From contig CM065297.1 of assembly GCA_032871835.1 (NCBI GenBank), positions 68,435,253-68,499,252 on the forward strand: a DNA stretch of 64,000 nucleotides, read 5' to 3'. The notes beneath the pieces are model-generated. The model was not told the DNA's origin and did not search any database. It was given only the letters and a program-made list of their open reading frames with translations. The DNA is from Dipteronia dyeriana. Its lineage: Eukaryota > Streptophyta > Magnoliopsida > Sapindales > Sapindaceae. The position numbers were made by a program, and so were the translations under genes. Positions 54,683 through 64,000 of the stretch are shown piece after piece (within the stretch, counting starts at the first letter, position 1; each line of letters opens with the position of its first letter).

Positions 54683-56813
54683 TGTAGGAAAAATCGCATA
54701 ACGGAAGCATGAAAATTAGGGTTTGGTATAAATAAATTTTTTCCCATTTAATAACAAAAACCTTAACCCTAGATTAATTGATGTATATAAAAAGTATCGT
54801 ACCTTTTACTCGTGACGATTGAACTAGCACTGAATTGAATCCGTAAGATCTTCCAATCCAATGACGAACGTGAATCACCTAGGAGTGTGGGCTCTCTTTC
54901 TTTAAATTGTATACCCGAGGATGGAAATAAACAACTTTTTTTCTTTGTTAGTCACAATAATCCTCCGAGAAAAAATCCAAGAACGTCTGGTCACTTTTCA
55001 ATTATCAATCTACTTGATTGAAACTCGCGTGAACTCGATTCAATTTTGTACACAAAACCCTTTTGATGTAAAAGATACTAGTGTACTATCAAAAACAAGA
55101 ACATTCCCATTTTTCTCTACGAGTTGATCGAATTTTATCTAAAGCAAAAAACTAATTTTTTCTCCCTAAAAAATTCTCTCTTGCTTGGCCGAATTCTCTC
55201 TTGAAAATTACTTAGCTTGACCGAAATTCACTCATAGAAAAAACATTTGGGTTGGCCGAAATAAATAAGACCTATATATATTGACCAAATTCCTTACCCT
55301 AATCTATTTAGGGTTGATTTTACATGATTTAGTTTAGGAGACTTAAACCTTTCCTAAGAAGGATTTACTTGGTGGGCAAGAATCCTATTATTAGATGGAT
55401 TTACTTAATGACCAATAATCCTTTCCTAAAAAGAATTCTTTCCTACACCATGACTACTAATCCAACTAAATAGTGTATTTGTGACCGTATTAAAGACTTC
55501 CTAATTTGACTAGATAAATAATTCTTTTTATTTATCTACTTATCAAATATAGTCTTTCATATTAATTATACTACCAACAATAGTATAATATTAGGAGACC
55601 TTCTCCTATTAGAAAAAGGATTTTGGCTTTTAATTAAATAATTAATTTCAATTTAATTAAATAAAAAATAATATATTAGGCTTTTATATATTAGCCTTGC
55701 CGCCCATGACATTATATAGGCATATATATTATTTTTCTTAATTTATTAAATCCATTAGACCTTCATAAAAAGTCCACATGTGAACTAGACCCATTCTTAC
55801 AAAAAGAAACAAGTCCACATGCCTTAATACAATTCTAGATGGACCCCTAAATTGGTCAAGTAGAATATATCAAGTGATCCATTCAAGTTCATGTAGATTG
55901 GGGATCTTGATGGGATATCTAAATATAATCTCCAATAGACACAACCCAATCACAATCAACAAATGATTCACTTAGGTCCGATCTATTAATTTTAGTTCAT
56001 TCCAGTAAAGCACTAAAATTGAACTCTTAAATAAAGATAGAAGAAGTTAGTATTGCTCATTCATACCCTAGACAACTTTATTAGAGATAGTGTATCCTCG
56101 TGAAGAATACTAGTAATCGCCAAGAGCTCATAGACCTCTTATAGCTCTCCAAGTTACCATATTTACTCATATGACCACATTTTGAGCTTGGATATTTTGA
56201 CTTGTCCAGAAGCCATGTTTCAATTGCTACTATTGAAAACTTAACGTTAAGATTTAATATCCAATACTTTAAAATATCCATATAATCATACTTATGATAG
56301 CTCAAATGATAACACTTGCCACCATAAGTCTATCATTTATCTCAGGATTGAGATAGACTCTCCGATTGTCTTCAAGTGAAAACTTTTATCCATTGACGGT
56401 TCTAGATAAATTGTTTCACTGTGATCCAATTCAATCCACCCAGTGCACTAGATTCTTTTGCCCAAAGACACCACACTTCGATGATTTTAGATTCAACATA
56501 ACACATTTGATCCCACTCAAATGCTAGCAAAAGAATCTACAACTTTGACAAGATAAAGGCGCCCAACCTTTATCTTAAGTTGTGAATATTATTTAAGACT
56601 AACTAAAGAATTGTGTCTACCTCATACATTTCTAAATATATGAAAAATTCTTCTTTTCTTATAGTCTTTTGACCTTATAATTATTTACCTTTGACAATTA
56701 TAATAATTAAATTATAAATGCTATAAGATTTATTAAACGAGAAATTACTTTATTAATATGAAAAGATTGTCAAATACATTATTATACTCTTGCTATCAAG
56801 CATAATCCCAACA
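54683..56813 (-). repeat. copia-4 5' LTR (2131 bp)
   Basis: TGTAGGAAAAATCGCA...TCCCAACA. It matches 58304-60100 through most of its length ('aaccttaaccctagattaat', 'gaattgaatccgtaagatct', 'gtccacatgtgaactagac', 'ttttgacttgtccagaagcc'-type blocks). Confidence 0.92.
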
Positions 56814-56859
56814 TATAAGTCACTTTGAGAAGAGGAATATCAGGATAGAATCACATGTG

Positions 56860-57500
56860 ACTGCAATAGCTAGTTACTTTGGTATGGTAAGGTTTCCCAC
56901 CTAAACATTTCATAAAAAAAGAATAAATAAAGGAAAATACTTAAAATTTCCAATTCCACATTTCTTAAACCCGAGAATTACTATTTGAGGCCCGGGAATT
57001 AGTTTTTGAAGTCTGGGATCCGTGAATTCCTGGGCTTCATGGAATGCATTTTTCCATTTCATTACATTTTTGTATGTTTTTAATTACTTTTCGGATATCA
57101 CGGGAGGTAACCTCATGTGATTATGTTTTTTTTTTTCGGTTAGTTTCCTACCTTTACATTTCTTTAAAAAAATTAACGAAAATACTTTAAAATTTGAATT
57201 TTACTATTTCGGGCTAGGGAGTTAGTTTTCAAAGCCCGAGATTCGTGCCTACGTGAGGAATTCTCACCAGAGAGATATGAAAGTTTATATGTAACTTTAA
57301 CAAAGTCGCTTGTCCATATGTTCATATTTCAACTTTTCACCAGATCAGTATGCAACATTGTAGGTGACTTTATCGAAGTCTCTTATGAAGTCTCATGTCA
57401 TTATCTTCAGTTTTTCATTATTTCACAAGAGGAAAATGCGACTAAACAAATGACTTGTATAAAGTCTTCTTTAAAGTCGCTTCCACCAAATACGCAATTC
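56860..57500 (-). repeat. Right arm of inverted repeat
   Basis: Imperfect inverted copy of 51215-51850, ending near 'gcttccaccaaatacgcaat'. Words such as 'cccgggaattagtttttgaa' at about 56993 match the left arm in inverse. Confidence 0.72.
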
Positions 57501-58074
57501 TTTAGTCCTTGTTCCCACTGACGAAAAACATAATCAAAGCAATAAAACTTCGTACCCTTTTATTGCAAAAGATTACCAAAGGCGCAAAACCCAAACAAAG
57601 CTCCCATAACAATCCACTGCTCAGATCCATTGTTCTCCATACCCTTTTTCTCATTTTTTTTTCTCACAGCTCTTCTTCTCCTTCTCGCGCAAGCCCAAAT
57701 CTACAGGTAAGCATTCTTGATTTCTCTCTTTCTCTTTCTCTTACTCTTACTCTTTTTCTATCTTTCTCTCTCTACTCTTCCTCATGCCCAGATCTACAGG
57801 TCAACACCCTTCCTGATTTTTTGTTTGCCTTTTGATTTTCTATCTATCAATGCTCTTCATCGCCAATCTTGTTGATGTTTTTTTTCTGTTAACAATATTG
57901 ATTTGTGATGTTTTTTGTATACATTTTTAGAAACAAAATCTAAAAGAATACTTAATTTGCTTTTTAATGGGATTGAAATCCATTGCCGTAGCAATTGTTA
58001 TTAATATTTTTTGAATATTGTTTAGTTATGAAATATATTTTTCCGATTTTCAGATATTAACTGTGTTGTATGAA
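57501..58074 (+). other. 5' part of an RNase H1-domain gene fragment (leader and intron-like)
   Basis: CT-rich stretches (57600-57800) with two 'agatctacaggt'-like words (57698, 57790) are followed by AT-rich, intron-like sequence ending in TTTTCAG at 58047-58053, just before the coding part. No protein can be read. Confidence 0.45.
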
Positions 58075-58303
58075 ATGGGGAAGAATTATGTTTACGTTGT
58101 TTTCAAAGGAAGGAAAACTGGTATGTATTATTATTGCGTTGAAAGTCATGCACAAGTAGATGTTTTCAGGAGCTTCTTACCAGAAGTTTAACTCGCTCGA
58201 TGAAGCGTATAAAGCTATTACCGGTTGCGTACAACCACAAAATTCAATTCAAACTTCTAAGACTGTTGAAGGGAATGTATCTGAGAAAGTTCAAAGCACT
58301 GTT
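58075..58303 (+). pseudogene. RNase H1/viroplasmin N-terminal domain fragment
   Basis: The ATG at 58075 gives 'MGKNYVYVVFKGRKTG', then 'ESHAQV'. After a one-base shift near 58160, 'GASYQKFNSLDEAYKAI' follows. This is the hybrid-binding N-terminal domain (Pfam name Cauli_VI/viroplasmin) of eukaryotic RNase H1-type proteins; it is also known from a viral protein, hence the name. Here the gene is cut by an LTR at 58304, so the catalytic RNase H part is absent. This is most likely a host-derived fragment. Confidence 0.72.
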
Positions 58304-60148
58304 TGTAGGGAAAATCGGTTCAAAACGTGGTGGAAGCGTAGAAAGAGGGTTTGGTATATTTTTTTTAAAATTCCCTTTAATAGAAAGAACCTTAACCCTA
58401 GATTAATTGATATATATTAAAAGTATCGTACCTTTTTCTCGAGATGATTGAACTAGCACCGAATTGAATCCGTAAGATCTTCCTATCCATCACGAACGTG
58501 AATCACCTAAGAGTGTGGGCTCCCTTTCTTAAAATTGTTTACCTGATGATGGAAACAAACAAAATCTCTTCTTTGTTAGCCATAATAATCCTCCAAGAAG
58601 AAAAACAAAGAACGTTAGGTCACTTGTGAATTATCAATCAATTTGATTGAAACTCATGTGAACCTAGATTTGATGTTAAACACAAAACCTTTTAATGCAA
58701 AGGCTACTAGTGCACTATCGAATACAAAACGTTATTTCTTCCTTTTACTCTTTACCGAATTTTCACACACCAATCTTTAGAGTTGGAAGAATTTATCTAG
58801 TGCAAGATCCGGATTCTCAACACTCAAAATTTCTCTTGGCCGAAATTTCTCTCCCTTAGATTAGGGTTTGGCCAAAATTTATCTCTAAGAAAAGGAAGTG
58901 GTCGAATTTTTCTCTCTCTAAAATTAGTCTTGGCCGAATTCTACATCCCATATATGTAGTGGCTGAATTCCTTGCCCTAATTTATTTAGGGTTGGCCAAA
59001 TTCCTCTTATCTTTAGTTTAGGAGACCTAATCCTCTCCTAAGAAGGATTTACTTGGTGGGCAAGAATCCTTTCCTAAGGCAGATTTATTTAGTGACAAAG
59101 AATCCTTTTCAAAAAATAATATTTTCCAAAAAAATAATTCTTCTCTACACCAAGACTCCTAATCCAACTCAAATAGTGTTTTATTCATTAACCAATTATT
59201 GAATATAATTAAATTGTGACTAAATTAAAACATTCTAATTTGACCAATTGTCAACTAGAGTTTTAATAGAAATCAAATACTTCCTAATTTGACTAGATAA
59301 ATAAATTCCTTTTATTTATCTACTTATCAAATATAGTATTTTGTATTTATCATATTACAAACAAAAATATGACAATAGCAGACATACTCCTACTAGGAAA
59401 AAGATTTTGACTTTTAATTAAATAATTAATTAATTAACAAATAAATTAATTTCTATTTAATTAAATAATAAAATAAAAAACAATATAATAAGCTATTATA
59501 TATAGCCTTAGCCATCCAAGCCAATATATATGGGCCAAATATTGTTTATCCTGTTTTATTAAATCTAATGGACTTAATTAAAAAGTCCACATGTGAACTA
59601 GACTCATTCTTACTAAAAGAAACAAGTCCACATGCCTTAATACAATTCTAGATGTACTTATAAATTGGTCCGATAGAATATATCAAGTGATCCATGCAAG
59701 TTCGTGTGGATTGGAGATCTTGGCGGGCTATCTAAATTTAAGCTCCAAAAGACATAAACTAATCACAATAAACAAATGATTCACTTAGGTCTGATCTATT
59801 AATTTTAGTTCATTCCACTAAAGAACTAAAATTGAACTCTTAAATAATGATAGAATAAGTTAAAATTTCTCGTTCATACCGTAGAAAATCTTAATGGAGA
59901 TAGTGTATTCTTGTGAAGAATAGCAGTAATGGCCAACATCTCATAGACCACATATAGCTTTCCAAGTTACAATATTTACTCATATGACCATATTTTGAAC
60001 TTGGATATTTTGACTTGTCCAGAAGCCATGTTTCAGTAGACACTATTGAAAGCTTAACGTTAAGATTTGATATCCACTACCTCAAAACATCCATATGATG
60101 ATATTCTACTCTCATTTAATAAACGGAGCCACGATGTCCATATCTATA
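58304..60148 (-). repeat. LTR of copia-4 family, truncated by the second Tat-like element
   Basis: It starts TGTAGGGAAAATCGG and follows the copia-4 LTR order with substantial divergence and an extra block of about 100 bases near 59185-59270. Homology fades close to 60100, and the Tat-like LTR begins at 60149. Whether a gag and the rest of an element follow on the far side cannot be seen. Confidence 0.82.
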
Positions 60149-60994
60149 TGTTGATGTCGATTTCTCGATGTGTGAAAAAGTCAACAAGATTGGATTTAAG
60201 CCGTGATCTCAGAGAGAAAGAGAAGGAGAATGTAATTGGACACAAGTTTTACGTGGTAAAACTCCGATGACCGGAGAAACATCCACGAGTGGTTGAATAA
60301 ACAACCGAGCTAAGATCCACTATTGAAATAAAGATTTATAACTCTCGATCTTATATTTTTCTCTCTGTATTCTTCTACATATTCTTATGATGAGATTATG
60401 GGTCTATTTATATGTATATAGAGCCCTAATCCTTCTTGTACAAGTAATAAAAGATTTTTGTATTTAATTACAATTGGTTACTTTGTTGGAGTAGTCTTTA
60501 TCTTCTTTCCTATTTCGGAGATTTTGTATAGAGATCGAACGAGACCCTAGTGATATAGTTAATTCAGAACTTATTTCTTTACAAATGCGTAGTATTTTTG
60601 AAGAAATAAAGTTGTTGCCTGATTTGGGACCTTTTCCATGTTTGGTATTCTATTCTTTCAGAATTCTTCTTCGACGTGGATATCTTTACGTATTTAAATA
60701 TGATTATTGGTTCGTATATGAGTTATGTGATGGATTTCTTTATATTTGTCCTGAGTAATCCGTGGCGTCAGCTGATTCCCGAGTAGAACGTGATGCCAGC
60801 TAATTCCCGAGTAGATCGTGATGTCAGCTGATCCCGAGTAGGTCTTGCTCAATACTTGTATTTATACCTACTCGGGTTCCTATTCTTTGGTGATATCTTA
60901 CGGGATATTTCCTGAAAGCCTATTCGGATATCTACCTTGCAATTTTATCCTCCTTGTCAATGACGTGTACATCTGACAAACTTTACATATGATA
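60149..60994 (-). repeat. Second Tat-like element, 3' LTR (846 bp)
   Basis: TGTTGATGTCG...CATATGATA; the terminal CA is mutated to TA. It has the same 'cccgagtag' words (60778-60842) and the same purine tract as the first copy. Confidence 0.88.
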
Positions 60995-61508
60995 ATACCC
61001 CCTTAAAATATTTTTGCCGAATAGGAATTTGTTTCCAAGCGAAAGTATTTTAATAAACCCTTTAGACTTTTGCTCCTTGTTTATGCCAGAGTTAATGTCT
61101 CATCATAATGATGTGTCTTAATGGTGACCATGTAAATTTAATTTGCCTCCTCACGCGAAATCTCAATGATTGCGACATTTTGGAGTCCCGACGATCTTGG
61201 TCAGTTCTTCTCTTAACACGTGTCTTCTACCGCTTCAATTCTCGATACCATTTATAAGAAACGACCTACATGTCTTCTCGTGTGCCACCTATGTCATCAA
61301 ATATGTCTTTGATTTTCCCCGCCTCTTGAGATCTAAGGTTTTATGCTATTGTCCCTTTAAATGCTTCACTGAACGGAGTTGCCATGGTTTATTCTTAGAG
61401 ACTCAAACTAGAAATTTTCTAACCCATATTTCTTTGTGCAGAAAATCTTTATTCTCCGTTGAAGTTTTTGTTTTACAGCGGGTTTCTTTATTCCAAAGTT
61501 TAGTTTCA

Positions 61509-64000
61509 ATGGATCCATATTCTCATCGTCGTCTCTTTACTATAGCCTTCGAAGCGCTTGAACGTGGAGATTTTCAACAGGTTTCTTGCGTTTGTAGATT
61601 ATTGGGGGAGATCCCTCCTGATGAAACTTTTTTTTAGATGTTGACATTTCGAGGCTTTACCCTGACATCCATTTTAGTTTGAATCATCTATTTCTGAATC
61701 ATCTTATTATGAATCTATCATTTCTGATCACAGGGTACCTCTTCGATCCAGGATGGGAAAACATCAAAGTAAAAGTGAAGTCCAAAAGCACAGCTCGGGC
61801 ATCATTCGATCAAAGAAAAAATTGTATATGAGAAGGAGATTGAAGAAGAGTTTAGAATTTCTCGTATCCCTTTTTCTGTCGATAACCCGAGTGGGTATGA
61901 CGCCGAGCCGAATGTGGTAGGGGAAGACGAGACCGATAAGAATCGTGCTTGATTTGATTTGGACCACTCGGTTACAATGTCTCATGCTAAGAATAGAGCC
62001 ATGTGGAACCCTCCCCTGGGTATGGTGGCAATTTATCGGTCCATGCTTTGTTACGGCCTCACTCTTCCTCTCCAGATGTTTATTGCCTAGTTTCTGGCTG
62101 AAGCGGGGATCGCTCCAGCCTAACTGGCCCCGAATAACTATAAAATCTTGATGTGCGTGTGGCATATGTGGACCCGGATGAACCTGTCACTGCCTTCTCT
62201 GAGTGAAATCAGCCACTTCTACACACTAAGGCAATCTGGTCGGACAGGGACTTATTTTCTCATGTCCAAACCACCAGATTACTGGGTCCCAGAGGGGAGA
62301 AAAGTGAATCGAGGAGTTGACACCTCTGATGACGTAAAAAAAAGAGGTTTCGTGTGGGGATTCCCTTCGTCAAATAAGCACTGGAAGAAAAGTTGGTTTT
62401 TTACCGGAGGGAACATAGGACTTCAAGTTACACTTTCAGCCGGGGAGAATAGGACAGTGTTGAAGGTTCCCCACTTTTCTGTTCCCTTGACAAATGGAAC
62501 AAGAAAAAATTTGAATTCTCTGATACTGAACTGGCCAAACTTGCTCGGGCTGCAGTGCGAACTTTGGAAAAAATGAGTAGGTCTTATCTTTTCAATGAGA
62601 AGAATATGATAGAGCTTGGCTTCTTTAGCAAGATTTCAAACTATCGCATGCGACATAAGTGGTCTTCCCACCTTTTTTTTATTCTGCTTTTTATATTCTG
62701 ACTTAATTCTCTTTATCGTTTAAGTGTATGACTTGGACATCGTCTGCGATGTCTAGGCTCGCCAAGTGAAATCAATCCTTCAGGCGAGCCAAAAAAAAAC
62801 TTCTCGTCAAAGCAAGAAAGGTATTGCCCTACCTGAGTCAGATGAGGAAACTGAAGAGGCTGAAGCAGGGATCCCTGAGTACGTCCCCGAGAAATTCGAC
62901 CATAGGGGAAACTAGTGGTCCGAGCAACACAGCTGACTATACTTAGAAATTGCCTGAAGATGAGGGGTGGCAAAGTGAAGGTCTTGGTAAAGGGCTCGGT
63001 GAATTGAGCTCCACAGTTGAGGTTCCTACTGAGCGGATGGATGGTGGGGATGAAGGTAAAACCTCAGATGGACAAGCAAATCTTGATCCTGACTTTTTTG
63101 GTTTCTTTCGAGATGACGATCAAGAAGACCCTTCGGCTGATCTCAGCTTTCATCGTACTCGGGCTGAGAAACGGAAAGCGGTCGTTTCTCCTACTCGTCC
63201 TTATAAAGTCCCTTGGGTAGTTTCATTCATTGAATCGAGTGATGAAGATACCGAGGCTGATATTCCCCCGAGCGTTTAAGTTAAAGCAGGAGCGGAAACG
63301 TCTGATCCTAACAAGGGCTCATACCCTCCCGAGGTTGAAGATGTAAAAGTTGAACCTTCGGGAGGTCCTTCATATCCTTCTCCCCAAGACATGTTGAGGG
63401 CGATGTCATCTGGTCAGGCTGTCATTTGGGATGATCACTTGGAGCCATTTCAGGGGTGCTTCTTTAACGAGCCGTCTTCAGAATATTTTCAAAGGCGCAT
63501 CTTATGTAAGTTTTATTCCCAACCTTTTTTTTAAGTCTTATTGTTTGCTAGATTTTTAATTAAAATTCCTTGTAGATAGTGGCCGACTTTGCTGAGTTGG
63601 TTCAGACACAACAATATCAAGCCGATCGAATAAGGCGTATTGAAACTCAGTAGAAGAAGAGTAAGGATAGCCGTGCTCGGGTTGAATCGGCTTATCAAAA
63701 GGAGGTAAGCTTTGCTCTGATGTTTGCCGACCATTGTTTGGCTAAGCAAGTGGAAGCTGAGGAAATAGCTTATTTGCCAGAGGAGAAGGCTATTTCTCTT
63801 CAAAACAAATTGTCTTCTGACCAGGAATCGATGCTCAAAGCCGAACATAAAGGGGAGCAGTCCAAGTTGTCCTATGAATAAAAGATCGAAGACTTGGAAA
63901 GCTAAGCTTTGACGGTCGAGTCCCTATCCAATGAAGCTAGGCTGGAACTTGATGTCTAGGGGGTCGACCGTTTTAAAAGATCCCTAGCTTATGAAGCCCT
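61509..64000 (+). pseudogene. Antisense ORF of second Tat-like element
   Basis: Homologous to 8151-11085. 'MDPYSHRRLFTIAFEALERG' opens it. 'GMVAIYRSMLCYGLTLPL', 'LAPNNYKILMCVWHMW' and 'KKRGFVWGFPSSNKHWKKSW' form the domain. An acidic segment at 62950-63279 ends 'RPYKVPWVVSFIESSDED'. After an intron-like GTAAG...TAG (about 63506-63576) the coiled-coil part runs to the window end. Many stops are present (after 'DETFF' at 61636, 'NRA' at 61950, and others). In this copy the exon 1 end keeps 'LFNEKNMIELGFF' where the first copy has a stop. Confidence 0.8.

Larger units (their letters stand above)
52709..56813 (-). mobile_element. Ty1/copia element copia-4, deleted, with intact TATAA target duplication
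   Basis: The duplication TATAA lies at 52704-52708 and 56814-56818. From right to left: a full 5' LTR (54683-56813), primer site, leader, gag (about 53280-52743), then directly about 35 bases of the terminal end of the other LTR ('TGTAGGGAAAATCGCACAAC' at 52709). Protease, integrase, RT, RNase H and nearly the whole 3' LTR are missing. It interrupts the inverted-repeat element. Confidence 0.92.
51215..57500. mobile_element. Inverted-repeat (Mutator-like) element, split by copia-4
   Basis: The arms at about 51215-51850 and 56860-57500 are imperfect inverted copies over roughly 600 bp. Shared landmarks (left; inverted right) are 'acaagtcatttgtatagtcg' / 'ACAAGTCATTTGTTTAGTCG', 'ctctggtgagaaytc', 'atccgaaaagtaatta' and 'gaattcacgg'. 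Without the copia-4 insertion the unit would be about 2.2 kb. Long inverted arms and gene fragments suggest a Mutator-like element. The outer ends and the target duplication are not resolved. Confidence 0.72.
60149..64000 (-). mobile_element. Second Tat-like element, right part outside window
   Basis: LTR 60149-60994, purine tract 60995-61004, then the antisense ORF from 61509 to the window end, in the same arrangement as 6791-11085. It inserted into the copia-4-type LTR; the 5 bases before it are CTATA, but the matching right end is out of view. More stops than in the first copy suggest an older insertion. Confidence 0.9.

Noticed and set aside
58075..58303. Possible endogenous caulimovirus sequence, because the domain is called viroplasmin
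   Set aside because: Only the small N-terminal domain is present. It is common in eukaryotic RNase H1 genes, and no movement, coat or polymerase sequence of a pararetrovirus lies nearby.

Overview
The window is plant nuclear DNA, most likely from a eudicot. It is AT-rich intergenic and intronic sequence built almost entirely of nested transposable elements around one recognisable host gene, a broken group 3 sulfate transporter (SULTR3) spread over about 18 kb on the + strand. The plant assignment rests on tRNA-Met-type primer sites (TGGTATCAGAGC), Ty1/copia and Ty3/gypsy protein domains of plant type, DUF1985/Ulp1 and PPR fragments, and spliced SULTR exons with GT-AG introns. The species cannot be named from this sequence.

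Layout. 1-5451: a SIRE-like copia element (copia-1) that runs off the left edge and sits inside an older copia element (copia-2: gag at 5452-6790, primer site and LTR from 15909). 6791-15870: a Tat-like gypsy element with 5-bp target duplication CACTA. It carries gag and protease on the - strand and a large antisense reading frame (putative plant transposon domain) on the + strand, but no reverse transcriptase or integrase. 15924-23600: the long LTR of copia-2 with an internal duplication, split by gypsy-2 (19037-23179, duplication CATAA). 23608-24340: an inverted-repeat element. 24849-43103: the SULTR3 pseudogene, ten readable exons. Its introns hold two small palindromic MITE-like repeats, a Harbinger-type element with TTA duplication (27626-28921), a nearly full-length Tork-like copia element (copia-3, about 29290-36482) and a gypsy element (gypsy-3, 36974-42570, duplication GTTTA). 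A fragment of a gypsy-3-type LTR replaces part of the coding sequence at 25160-25530.

43104-58303 is a degenerate Mutator-like neighbourhood. It holds two copies of a PPR fragment, a multi-exon DUF1985/Ulp1-like pseudogene (about 47140-50520), an inverted-repeat pair with arms of about 600 bp (51215-51850 and 56860-57500) around a plant-mobile ORF, and a fragment with an RNase H1/viroplasmin N-terminal domain. A deleted copia element (copia-4, 52709-56813, duplication TATAA) has inserted between the arms. A second LTR of the copia-4 family (58304-60148) is cut by another copy of the Tat-like element, which runs off the right edge.

The target-site duplications fix the order of several insertions. 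All eight LTR elements that can be oriented lie on the - strand, opposite to SULTR3. No intact protein-coding host gene remains: SULTR3 has two frameshifts, a nonsense codon, a missing block of about 90 codons and a lost splice acceptor. The most unusual items are the RT-less Tat-like family with its antisense ORF and 91-bp tandem array, and the copia-4 element that keeps a perfect target duplication although its pol genes and most of one LTR are gone.
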